DNA of 64,000 nucleotides from Kovacikia minuta CCNUW1 (GTDB taxonomy: Bacteria > Cyanobacteriota > Cyanobacteriia > Leptolyngbyales > Leptolyngbyaceae): assembly GCF_020091585.1 (NCBI RefSeq), contig NZ_CP083582.1, forward strand, positions 5,776,536 to 5,840,535, in the 5' to 3' direction. A program made the position numbers and the translations under genes. Positions 46,550 to 54,838 of the stretch are shown here, piece after piece. The notes beneath the pieces were generated by a model. That model was not told where the DNA came from, ran no database searches, and saw only the letters and a program-made list of their open reading frames with translations. Numbering within the stretch: the stretch's first letter is position 1; each line of letters begins with the position of its first letter.

Positions 46550-46939
46550 ATGACTGAGCCCAATAATATCCACCAACGAGAGGTGTATAACCGCGAAGTA
46601 CGTCGTGAACCTGTTTATGTTCGTCAAACAGATGGGACGGGCGCAGGCGTACTTTTTGGTGTTTTAATCGCCGGAATTCTTGCTTTTGGTGTGGGAGCAT
46701 TTTTCCTATTTAACCAAAGACCTGTAACTCAAACCCCGTCTAAAACAACTGTGATTGAGAAAACGAAAGAAGTTCCTGTAGCGCAGCCAAAAGCACCTGA
46801 TGTAAACATTGAGGTGCCCCAACCCAAGGCTCCTGATGTAAATGTTCAAGTTGCACCACCAACTGCCCCTCAACCGGTAAGTCCTAGTCCTGAGGTACAA
46901 CCTTCTCCTGATGCTTCAGTGGCTCCTACGAACCCCTAG
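46550..46939 (+). CDS. membrane protein with Pro-rich tail, function unknown
   Basis: A 129-residue protein with one membrane segment (residues 31-53, TGAGVLFGVLIAGILAFGVG). A charged cytosolic-like head comes first (NREVRREPVYVRQTDG), and a Pro/Val/Gln-rich tail ends the protein (PVAQPKAPDVNIEVPQPKAP, VQVAPPTAPQPVSPSPEV), including a PKAPDVN(I/V)-V repeat. A GAGGAG ribosome site precedes ATG. No domain is recognised. The TAG stop is the first part of the CTAG end of the repeat at 46937. Confidence 0.65.
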   Translation: MTEPNNIHQREVYNREVRREPVYVRQTDGTGAGVLFGVLIAGILAFGVGAFFLFNQRPVTQTPSKTTVIEKTKEVPVAQPKAPDVNIEVPQPKAPDVNVQVAPPTAPQPVSPSPEVQPSPDASVAPTNP

Positions 46940-47041
46940 AACGCCGGTACAGAAACCGGGTTTCTTCTCTGAGATGCTCAAGTTTTGTTGAATATCCTCA
47001 CCAGAAACCCGGTTTCTCGAAATACTGTACCGATGCTCTAG
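46937..47041. repeat. family A 105-bp element, inverted orientation, supplies a stop codon
   Basis: CTAGAACGCCGGTACAGAAACC...GTACCGATGCTCTAG is the reverse of the copy at 34802. Its CTAG end gives the stop codon of the gene before it. Confidence 0.85.
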
Positions 47042-47126
47042 AGTTGATTGAATTCATGATGTGGTTGCATCTCGTCTATGAGTTGAATTTTGTTTCTTAA
47101 TTCATTTCTTTAACGTTGTTTAGTAA

Positions 47127-47165
47127 TAAAAGCCGAGTTGTCTAGACAGCTCGGCTTTTATTTTG
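47127..47165. terminator. bidirectional Rho-independent terminator
   Basis: AAAAGCCGAGTTGTC / GACAGCTCGGCTTTTA form an inverted repeat closed by TA/TAGA and flanked by TTTTATTTT on the right and AATAAAA on the left. It can end transcripts from the 46.5 kb gene and, on the other strand, the PsaK-like gene. Confidence 0.85.
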
Positions 47166-47327
47166 CATGTTGCGTCGATCGCTTTTACAAAGGAACACCC
47201 TGCTACTTTTAGGATTGAAACATCAATAGTCAAATTCCCGGTTTTCAACAAAATTGCAACACAAGCTTGCAACACTATGCAATTAAATCTTGCTATAGAA
47301 ACCGGAATCTTTGTGCAAGTTCTGGTT

Positions 47328-47606
47328 TTAAGTCTTGGGGGCTGCCAATAACGTTAGCAACACTCCGACGATGTGACCAAAGCTCATAGACCCAATAAAA
47401 CCTGCCACACTAATGTTGTTGAACAATGGGGCTAGGGGTCCTAGGGGCATCTTGGGACCATCGTGGGGGCGTTCAATATTACGACTGGCAAGAAACAAAA
47501 TAACTAGACAGGAACCAATAATGAAGAACGGAGTTCCCGGTGGAAACCCCAACGGAACAGGTGCATTACTGGGTGCTTGGGCAAATAACCAAAGTGATTG
47601 ATTCAC
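47328..47606 (-). CDS. psaK: photosystem I PsaK-like subunit
   Basis: A 92-residue hydrophobic protein with two membrane helices (about 28-42 and 65-87). The end SMSFGHIVGVLLTLLAAPK fits the S-x-G-H-x-x-G-V signature of the PsaK/PsaG family. The N-terminal extension (FAQAPSNAPVPLGFPPGTP) is unusually Pro-rich and the GTG start is non-standard, so this may be a divergent PsaK copy rather than the canonical subunit. PsaK sits at the edge of PSI and may help bind IsiA or phycobilisomes. Confidence 0.6.
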   Translation of the reverse strand: MNQSLWLFAQAPSNAPVPLGFPPGTPFFIIGSCLVILFLASRNIERPHDGPKMPLGPLAPLFNNISVAGFIGSMSFGHIVGVLLTLLAAPKT

Positions 47607-47781
47607 AATCGTTTTCCTTTTCGCGCTTACTACGCCTTAATAGTCGGTTTAGAACCACGATCGCACCTCATTCCGGCGAAAGATTTATGATTTTGATATT
47701 TCTGTAATTGCGGTTACTTGTAAAGCGAAAGGCAGAGGGCGGACTTCTGCTTTAAGTCTGGAAATTGGGATAAGCGGGAGT

Positions 47782-48435
47782 TTAACGGCTGCCCTGAAAG
47801 GGAATGATCGAGCTATCGGCGATCGCATACGCAGTCGAGCCTGGCTTGAGTTGCACTTCGTAGCCACCTGTAAATTCGCCAAAGGAAGGCAACATGAGCA
47901 GCATTTGGTCTCGATCAAAATAGAAACAGGGCAGGCGCAACTGATCTAATCGCGTTCTGATGCGAATACAGGGGTGGACATGGCCACAGATATTAAGATA
48001 GTTCTGTTTGGGGGTAGGTTCATGACTCAGCAATAATCGCTCAAACTGAATCATATCTGTACAATCAATTGAGAGGGATTGGAGCGATGAAGTCAGGTAG
48101 CGATCGTGATTTCCAATAATGAGTTGAACATCCGCATGAAGCGTTTTCAAAAAACGTTGCCAACTGTTTAAAACTTCATCCACGAGCGCAAATTTTGAGT
48201 GAAAAAGATCTCCCAGAATGAGCAGTTGCTTGAGTTCAAATTGGGCACAAAGCGTTTGCAGACGATCGAGGGTTTGCTGATTCACCTGGTTGGAAATCGG
48301 AATTCCCTTGGCTTGAAAGGTTTCAGATTTTCCCAGGTGAACATCAGCCACAAGGAGGCTTTGAAGGCTTTCAATATAAATGGCTTTTTCGGGTAATAAC
48401 TGAAGCTTGATATCAAAAATTTGAATCTCCTGCAT
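47782..48435 (-). CDS. pdeM: ligase-associated DNA-damage phosphoesterase PdeM
   Basis: A metallophosphoesterase of about 217 residues. Motifs: LLVADVHLGKSETF (D-x-H), LILGDLFHSKF (GD), LIIGNHDRYLTS (GNHD), LLSHEPT and ICGHVHPCIR (GHxH). It fits the PdeM family, normally encoded with ATP-dependent DNA ligase, Lhr-like helicase and the MBL exonuclease of the same repair set, which here lies 16 kb away at 31064. A longer start at 48447 adds four residues. It is expected to process nucleic acid ends or cyclic phosphates. Confidence 0.88.
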   Translation of the reverse strand: MQEIQIFDIKLQLLPEKAIYIESLQSLLVADVHLGKSETFQAKGIPISNQVNQQTLDRLQTLCAQFELKQLLILGDLFHSKFALVDEVLNSWQRFLKTLHADVQLIIGNHDRYLTSSLQSLSIDCTDMIQFERLLLSHEPTPKQNYLNICGHVHPCIRIRTRLDQLRLPCFYFDRDQMLLMLPSFGEFTGGYEVQLKPGSTAYAIADSSIIPFQGSR

Positions 48436-48512
48436 GCACCGTTCCATTTCCTTCCTGACAGCCTGTTAATATTACAAATTTGCAAATAGATGTACAAGGA
48501 ATACTACCGACT

Positions 48513-48923
48513 ATGAAAGAATGGATGCTGCCAACATTTGGCGCTTTTTTGTGTTGGGGTTTATGGGGATTTATCCCCAAAATCACGACCCGGTATCTTG
48601 ACCCTAAAAGTGCGATCGTTTTTGAAGTGCTGGGAGGCATTTGCCTTGCCATCATCACCCTGTTCTCCCTGCACTTTCAACCCGCAACTCATTCCAAAGG
48701 AGTTCCACTGGCAATGCTGACTGGTATGTTAGGGTTCCTGGGTGCTTTCTGCTTTCTCAATGCGGTTTCCAGGGGACCTGTGGCACTGGTTGCAACCCTA
48801 TCTGCCCTTTATCCAGTTGTCAGCGTCATTCTGGCAATTCTGGTTCTGGGTGAATCCATTACAGTGCGGCAGGGCATCGGGATTGGATTGGCAATCTTAT
48901 CGATGATGCTGGTAGCGGCGTAA
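48513..48923 (+). CDS. half-size EamA/DMT transporter
   Basis: A 136-residue membrane protein with one EamA unit (about five helices): WMLPTFGAFLCWGLWGFIPK, then FEVLGGICLAIITLFSL, LTGMLGFLGAFCFLNAVSRG, LSALYPVVSVILAILVLGE. Full EamA exporters have two such units, so this half-size protein should dimerise like small multidrug-resistance proteins. Substrate unknown. The start at 48513 is taken because upstream codons look non-coding; an in-frame ATG at 48480 is possible. It is divergent from pdeM. Confidence 0.8.
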   Translation: MKEWMLPTFGAFLCWGLWGFIPKITTRYLDPKSAIVFEVLGGICLAIITLFSLHFQPATHSKGVPLAMLTGMLGFLGAFCFLNAVSRGPVALVATLSALYPVVSVILAILVLGESITVRQGIGIGLAILSMMLVAA

Positions 48924-48996
48924 GGGTGGGGGATGAGGGTGAGGGATGAAGGATAAAAACCAATGCACCCATGACCCAACTCAAAACTCTTAATTT

Positions 48997-49366
48997 TTAA
49001 TTCTCAAACGCATGTTGCTTGAGTTCATCCAAGGAAACGTATTCCAGCGTTGAAGCATGGGTTGCTGCTAGCACGACGGGAGGGGCAACGCCTGCTTCCT
49101 GGGCTTCTTTCCAGCGCAAGGCACACAAGCACCACCGATCGCCCGGTTTCAGTCCTGGGAAATTGAATGCAGGCACAGGCGTAGACAGATCATTCGCCCA
49201 GCGATCGGGTAAATTCTAAAAATTCCTCGGTCAGGTGGGCACAAACCACATGGGCTCCCATGTCGCCTGCCCCCGTGTTACATTTGCCGTCTCGATAAAA
49301 TCCGGTCATCGGAGACGTACAGCAAGTCTCCAACTTCCCACCCAAAACGTTACTTGCGTCTGTCAT
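48997..49366 (-). pseudogene. DUF2237 family protein, frameshifted by +1
   Basis: Part 1 (49196-49366) reads MTDASNVLGGKLETCCTSPM, TGFYRDGKCNTGAGDMGAH and VVCAHLTEEFLEFTRSLG. The rest in another frame reads NDLSTPVPAFNFPGLKPGDR, WCLCALRWKEAQEAGVAPPV and LEYVSLDELKQHAF. Both halves match one DUF2237 protein of about 123 residues. The join needs one G dropped near 49195. DUF2237 proteins carry conserved Cys and are of unknown function; they are widespread in cyanobacteria. Likely a sequencing insertion. The stop at 48997 is 73 bases past the convergent EamA gene. Confidence 0.85.
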
Positions 49367-49474
49367 GGTTGCCCCTTGGATAAAACGATAGATATTTAGA
49401 CCCAATTGAAAGATACGGAGCATAGGGTGTCCAGGATCAAAGCTACCTGGGACAGAAGTAATTCTCCCCCTTGC

Positions 49475-50785
49475 TTAGCTGCGTCCTGTGATCGATAACC
49501 CGCCCACAATCAAAGAAGGGGTATAGCAGGAACCATTCCATTCGGCATCACTGCCCAGTTCAATGATTTGTTTGAGGGCAGTATAGACATTCCCAGAAAC
49601 CATTGTGTCTTTAACTCGACCAATAATCTGCCCATGTTTGACCTGATAGCCCAGGTCAACGTTAATGGAGAAGTCGCCGGAAATCCCCGCCCCACCCCCC
49701 AACATCTGGTCTACCACCAGTCCTTCGTCGAGGGTCGTGATCAGTTCATTCAGGGATTTTGTCCCTTGTTGAATCAAAAAATTAAACAAACCAGGGGTGG
49801 GATAACTGCCCAAGCCAGGTCGAAAGCCATTACCTGTGGTGCCACTGCCCAGCGCACGCCCCGTGGTGCGATCGGTATAGAAAAGTTGCAGAATTCCTTG
49901 ATCGATGAATGTAATTGGACGGGTGGGCGTGCCTTCGTCATCAAAAGGGCAGCTAAATGGTCCCACATTGGGCTGTTGGGAAAGGGTAAGGACTTCGGAG
50001 ATGACCTGCTGATTTAGCCGATCGCTCCAGGGAGAAGCGCCCTCAATCACCTGCTTGCCGCTTAGGGCTGCCTGTACGGTGCCCCAGAGCATATCGGCTG
50101 CCTTAGCGGTAAACAGAATGGGTAAGCGCCCGATGGTCGGTTGGGTATTGTCCTGTGCCCACGCCAGTCGCTGCAAGATTTGGCTGACCAGGGTTACGGG
50201 GTTCAGGCTACCGCGCTGGGTTTGGCCATCGGAAACGCTGAGAAAATCATCTCCCCGCACCCACTCGGCTGACAGATAGCAACTCAGGGTCGTGTCAGTG
50301 TAGCCGCAGTCTAAGCCATTGGAATTGATCAGACGGGTCGTTTCTGCTTCGCATTCCCATTCAGCCGTACAGAGTAAATCCGGGTTGACTTCCCGCACCA
50401 GGGCGATCGCCGTTTTTCCCCACTCCACCAACTGATCGACGGAAACCGCTTCCCCCAAATCTGGATAGATTTGCTTTGTGGTTGCTGCCAGTTCGATCGG
50501 TTCTGGTTCGTTTAACTGGCTCAGAGCGATCGCCCGTTCAACCAATACCTGGGGTTCTGCGGGACCATAAGCCACCACCAACCCCGGACGCCCATTCTGC
50601 CAGAGCCGTAAAGCAGTTCCTTCTGCCTGGGCACTCTCCAGTTGTTTCAGGCGATTGGCTTCAAAAAAAACTGGACGAGACAGCGAACGCGATTGAAACA
50701 CTTCCGCCGCTTCTGCGCCTGACCTGGCAGCGAGGTCTAACAATTGTTCTGCCAGGGTTTCTTGGTGAAACTCGTCGGAATGCAT
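49475..50785 (-). CDS. pmbA: TldD/PmbA family metalloprotease-like protein
   Basis: A 436-residue PmbA/TldE-type protein. N-terminal LLDLAARSGAEAAEVFQSRS is followed by the central beta-rich part and the C-terminal segments FSCPFDDEGTPTRPITFIDQ, GTTGNGFRPGLGSYPTPGLF and VVDQMLGGGAGISGDFSINV, ending with PSLIVGGLSITGRS. TldD and PmbA act as a two-subunit protease in bacteria; PmbA usually lacks the metal-site motif, and I see no HExxxH here. The TldD partner is not in the window. Possible role in peptide maturation. Confidence 0.88.
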   Translation of the reverse strand: MHSDEFHQETLAEQLLDLAARSGAEAAEVFQSRSLSRPVFFEANRLKQLESAQAEGTALRLWQNGRPGLVVAYGPAEPQVLVERAIALSQLNEPEPIELAATTKQIYPDLGEAVSVDQLVEWGKTAIALVREVNPDLLCTAEWECEAETTRLINSNGLDCGYTDTTLSCYLSAEWVRGDDFLSVSDGQTQRGSLNPVTLVSQILQRLAWAQDNTQPTIGRLPILFTAKAADMLWGTVQAALSGKQVIEGASPWSDRLNQQVISEVLTLSQQPNVGPFSCPFDDEGTPTRPITFIDQGILQLFYTDRTTGRALGSGTTGNGFRPGLGSYPTPGLFNFLIQQGTKSLNELITTLDEGLVVDQMLGGGAGISGDFSINVDLGYQVKHGQIIGRVKDTMVSGNVYTALKQIIELGSDAEWNGSCYTPSLIVGGLSITGRS

Positions 50786-50945
50786 ATGTGTCTGTCAATA
50801 TCAGGTGGTAGGTGGCAGGTGGTAGGTAGTAGGTGTCAGGTGATAGGTTTCGGGGGCAATTTCATCTTCCCCTTTTATCCTTTATCCTTTATCCTTCACT
50901 CCCCCCTAGCTCCTAACGCCTAGTCTCTAACTTCTAAAGATCACT

Positions 50946-51809
50946 TTACGCTAATTTGTCCTCTTGCAGTAACCAAAATCCGGCAAAGGCTTCTGTTTCC
51001 GGGTTGGCTTGAATTGCCAGGAAGTGAACCCCCTGTGCCTGTTGTTTGTTCGCCTCAAAATTCTTTGCTTCTGCCAGAAGTTTAGTGTCAGCCAGATTGG
51101 CAATTGTCCAGCGATCGCCCACCCCTGTTTCCAGTAATAACCGAGTCGGGGAACCCTCCTCTACTTTCAGGCATGCCAGTTCTAACCCCGACATCCAGGC
51201 TGCCATCGGCACTGCCCGCGAGGAGAAGATGACCAGACCGGGAATCAGGGTTTCCGGTTTAACACCCACCAAACTAAGGGGAAACGCCTCACCAAAGTCG
51301 ATCGCCCACTCGTTCATGTCCTTAAGTGCCTCTGCTGTCAGGGTCACAAATGCCCATTTTTGCCCCAAAAGCGCATCGGGTAAAGCCTGTGGATTGGTTT
51401 CAGCAAAGCTGACCGTGGGAGTCGTGCCCGGTTGAAAACCCGGTTCCTGAGGATAAACCTCCTTCAGGCGTTGCTGCATCCACTGATTGAGGGCGATCGT
51501 GTGACGGCTCAGGCTTGCAGAAATTCCCAACTCTTCGCAGGCTTTGGTAATCATATTTTTCATTGCCAGCCTGAAAAAGCGAATCTTACTGGGAGATTGC
51601 CCCGACTGGGAGATTGCTTTCTCGATCGCTGTTTTCAGTCGAACCGAATTTACCTCGTTACTGGGACAAAACTCCGCATAGCGAAACAAAGAATCCGGCT
51701 GCCGATCGACACTCAGTGGACTCTCGCAAACCAGAATTTCCCAAACTTTTTTTCCCTGCTCATCTATAAGCGGGCGCGAGTAGAAGTCTAATTCCCAGAT
51801 TGTTGGCAT
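50946..51809 (-). CDS. Tab2/Atab2 family RNA-binding protein
   Basis: A 287-residue DUF1092/Tab2 protein. The conserved start MPTIWELDFYSRPLIDEQGK, then KKVWEILVCESPLS, RFFRLAMKNMITKACEELGI and the end TEAFAGFWLLQEDKLA match the family. In algae and plants it supports translation of photosystem I subunit mRNA (psaB), and in cyanobacteria its role is thought to be related. It fits the photosynthetic host. It has 24 bases of AT-rich DNA before ATG. Confidence 0.92.
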   Translation of the reverse strand: MPTIWELDFYSRPLIDEQGKKVWEILVCESPLSVDRQPDSLFRYAEFCPSNEVNSVRLKTAIEKAISQSGQSPSKIRFFRLAMKNMITKACEELGISASLSRHTIALNQWMQQRLKEVYPQEPGFQPGTTPTVSFAETNPQALPDALLGQKWAFVTLTAEALKDMNEWAIDFGEAFPLSLVGVKPETLIPGLVIFSSRAVPMAAWMSGLELACLKVEEGSPTRLLLETGVGDRWTIANLADTKLLAEAKNFEANKQQAQGVHFLAIQANPETEAFAGFWLLQEDKLA

Positions 51810-52026
51810 ACAAGTGAGGAGTGAGGGGTGAGGAGCAGGCTAGATTGGGAACTCTTGTGCTGTTTCAATATAAGGGATTTACGTACCCCAACAAGCATTT
51901 TGTTGAGTTCTGAAATTCCTTGTCTGGACGGATAGATGAATGATCGGATAGATAACCCAGTCTATGACAGATTGCCAGCTGTGTATCCAGTTCGCTACCA
52001 GAGCGAAGCCATCCTTTATTCACGCC

Positions 52027-52942
52027 TCACTCTCCCAAAATCGCTTTCCTCGCCCTATCCTTACGCGACTCTGCCTCTGCCATCACATCTGCTTTCTTTT
52101 CCAGCATTTCGCCCGGAAAATTTTCGAGAACCTTGGTGGAGAGCGAGATTCTGCCCCTCCCTTCGTCGATATTGGCAATCATGGCTTTGATCGGCTGACC
52201 AACCTGGAATAGAGCAGGGAGCAGACTCTACATAGTTCTGGCTGATCTGGTTGATGTGGAGCAAACCGGACGTTCCATCCAGTTCAACAAAGACACCAAA
52301 GGGTTTAATGCTGGCGACGGTGCCTTCCACCAGTTGCCCCACTTCTAACTGGCTGAAGACTGCCGATCGGGTTGCCAGACGGTTAGAAAGAACCAGCTTG
52401 TTGCGGCTTTGATCCAGTTCCAGGATGCTGGTGGTCAAGGTTGTGCCTTTGAGAGATTCCAGATTGTCTCGTTCGACCAGATGCGATCGGGGAATAAACC
52501 CCCGCAGCCCTCGCACATCCACAGTTACTCCGCCCTTGTTCATCCCTGTGACGCGCACCTGCAAGGTCTGGCTACTGTCCTGCATTTCTGCCAGGTCGTC
52601 CCAAAGCTGCTTAATTTCTAATTGCCGTAGAGAAAGCGTCACCTGCCCATCTGCATCCTGCTCTCGCACAATTAGAAACTCCCGCTCTTCGTTGGGCGGC
52701 AGAATCGCAGATAAATCCGTTACCCCCCGCAAACTTGCCTCAAATACGGGTAGAAAAGCCAGAGACTTCGCTCCAATATCAACATAGGCACCGTCGCTCT
52801 CATAACTGACGACGCGCCCGGAAATGATTTGCCCCTTCTGAAACTCGTAGTTATATTGCTCCAGGGCTTGGGCAAAGTCATCCATTGAAAAGGACGCGTC
52901 GGCTGAACCAGTACGGCTTGTTTTCGATTCCATGGGACTCAT
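52027..52942 (-). pseudogene. S1 RNA-binding domain protein (ribosomal S1-like), frameshifted by +1
   Basis: Read as one gene, it encodes about 305 residues with S1 motifs. Segments: FQKGQIISGRVVSYESDGAY (then VDIGAKSLAFLPVFEA), LQVRVTGMNKGGVTVDVRGL (then RGFIPRSHL), and LVEGTVASIKPFGVFVELDG (then TSGLLHINQISQNYVES). After VES the frame is lost near 52222; removing one base gives LPALFQVGQPIKAMIANIDE and GRISLSTKVLENFPGEMLEK. The reading then ends at 52029. Such proteins resemble ribosomal S1, which is essential in translation initiation, so the lesion is almost certainly an inserted base in the assembly. There may be several S1 paralogs in the genome. Confidence 0.85.
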
Positions 52943-53059
52943 TGACTATGGGCTTTCCTACTATAAAACATAGGGAGTCAGGTAGTAGGGGGTGGGGGTA
53001 GAGGGGTGGGGGTAGGAAAATTCGAAATTGATTCAAAACTTAAAACTCTTCCCCCTTCC

Positions 53060-54496
53060 TCACACCCACGGCTCATCATCCTCTTCGATGGGAGGTGATT
53101 TCGCTATAGGTTCAGAAGGATAAATTGGTTCTGAAGAGGGACCTGGATCAGGGTTTTCATTGGCTTCCCAGGGGGACTCGAAGGAATCCTTTGCGATCGC
53201 TTCTGCTGGGTTCGATCGTTCAGCCGAACTATTGGGTGGAGTCATCCACGGGTCTAGCGGATCGTCTGCGATCGCCACAGGTTCAGTGGGATAGGAGGTG
53301 GGGGGTGCACTGTGCACTGTGGGGTGGGAGGAAGAATTTTGAATGTTGGCTGCTGGTGAGTCAGCCGAACCGAATTTTGAATTTTGAATTGGGTCTGAGG
53401 GTTGAGTGCTATCTTCTGCCCTCTGCCCTCGTTCGACTGAGCGCTGTTCGTCTGAGCGCTCACGAAGCTCACGCTGAAATCTGCCTTCTGCCTTTTTCTC
53501 CGCGTCCCTCTGTCCCCCTGTCCCCACGTCCTCTTCTGCCCTCTCTTCCCGAAACAGCGCATCAAAAAAATCTTCCGGGTCTGCATCCGTCTTCAGTTCT
53601 GAGGGGGGTTCCCATACTTCCTCCTCGTCCGGGTCAAGAATTTCCCGCGCTTGCACCGTGAGGGTCTGAATCCCATCTTCCACTTGCTCGCTGAGGTTCT
53701 GGCTTTGCTCTCGCACCTGTTCTGCTAGAGTTTGACTCCGCTCCCGCGCCTGTTCTGCGAGAATTTGGGCTTCTTCCTGAAGTTGTTCATTCAACGTTTG
53801 AATGGTTTCTTTTGCCTGTTCTGCCAGGGAGTGGGCACGTGCCCTCAGTTGCCCAGTCAGGTTAAAAAATCGCCCTTTTGCCTGTTCAGTCCCTTCTTGA
53901 GCACGTTTTGAGAGGGTCTTCAGTTCCTCCGTTACCTGGGTTTTCTCTTCCTTGAGAAACTCTCCGGCTTTCGTTAGTTTCTGCTTAATCCCTTCCCGAT
54001 AAATGGCAAAACTGTTGATGGCATAGTTGGGAACCAAAACTCGCCTGCGTCCGAGACTGAGGATTTGCGTTGGTGCCAATTCGTAAACTTCCCCTGTTAC
54101 CCCACCCAGACCGCTGGAAACAAACAGATACTTAGAAATCTCTCCCGTTTTCAGGTTGAAAATGTAGTCGATGATTTTGCCAACTTTTTCACCGGAGTCA
54201 CTCCAAACTTCGCAGTGAATCAGAGTTTCAAGCTTACTGACTTTTTCGGCATTGGTTTCCTCTGGTTTGTCATGGGTCAGAACCCCATTTGCCCCCAGGG
54301 CAGAAATTTGAGTTAACTTGAATGCCAGTTTTTTTCCACCTAAAAAGCCCGATTTAGAAACAAAGCCTAATACTCGATTGGCAGGCGCATACATCCAGAG
54401 TATGTCGATCCGCCCCAATTCTTCCATCGTGTCCCGATTGAGCACTAACTGGTTGAGCAACTCACTCTGTCTAATTACCGTTGGTTGAGTGGTCAT
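53060..54496 (-). CDS. PRC-barrel protein with coiled coil and repeat-derived tail
   Basis: A 478-residue protein. Residues 10-165 contain two PRC-barrel-like beta domains (LVLNRDTMEELGRIDILWMY, EVWSDSGEKVGKIIDYIFNL). A long helical Gln/Glu-rich coiled section runs about 170-290 (AEQAKETIQTLNEQLQEEAQ, LAEQARERSQTLAEQVREQS). The C-terminal ~170 residues are acidic and low in complexity. Part of this (EERAEEDVGTGGQRDAEKKA, SKFGSADSPAANIQNSSS) is encoded by the same GGGACAGGGGGACAG, GGCAGAAGG and ATTCAAAATTC words that fill spacers elsewhere. PRC proteins may bind RNA or membrane partners; function unknown. Confidence 0.75.
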   Translation of the reverse strand: MTTQPTVIRQSELLNQLVLNRDTMEELGRIDILWMYAPANRVLGFVSKSGFLGGKKLAFKLTQISALGANGVLTHDKPEETNAEKVSKLETLIHCEVWSDSGEKVGKIIDYIFNLKTGEISKYLFVSSGLGGVTGEVYELAPTQILSLGRRRVLVPNYAINSFAIYREGIKQKLTKAGEFLKEEKTQVTEELKTLSKRAQEGTEQAKGRFFNLTGQLRARAHSLAEQAKETIQTLNEQLQEEAQILAEQARERSQTLAEQVREQSQNLSEQVEDGIQTLTVQAREILDPDEEEVWEPPSELKTDADPEDFFDALFREERAEEDVGTGGQRDAEKKAEGRFQRELRERSDEQRSVERGQRAEDSTQPSDPIQNSKFGSADSPAANIQNSSSHPTVHSAPPTSYPTEPVAIADDPLDPWMTPPNSSAERSNPAEAIAKDSFESPWEANENPDPGPSSEPIYPSEPIAKSPPIEEDDEPWV

Positions 54497-54838
54497 CGTT
54501 CACACGCTCCCCGATCGCAGTAGGTAGTTGTCTACACTCAGGATGTCTGAATTATAACGATTACGGGCGATCGCTTGTCCGTCAGGCGTTATAGCAGATG
54601 CCAGGTATCAGGGAGTAAGTGAGGGGTGAGGAGTAACTTGATGCAATTCATAGCGAGTGCCTGAGTTAGCCGGATACCAGTCAACAAATTGATCAAACAT
54701 GACAGGATTTGGGATGGCTTGGATCTGGCTTATCTATGCTTCACGATCGCTCAACTGCTTCTAAATTAACTTATTTCGACGATCGCCTCTCATGATTTGT
54801 TTATCTACGCTCACCTGCTCGAAAACATTAAATCATTT
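54497..54838. other. 342-base spacer, no gene seen
   Basis: It lies between the end of the caspase gene and the upstream side of the PRC gene, both on the minus strand. It includes TGGATCTGGCTTATC and GATCGC-rich stretches, but no repeat element, hairpin terminator or RNA gene that I can name. Promoter elements for the PRC gene may lie at its left end. Confidence 0.5.
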
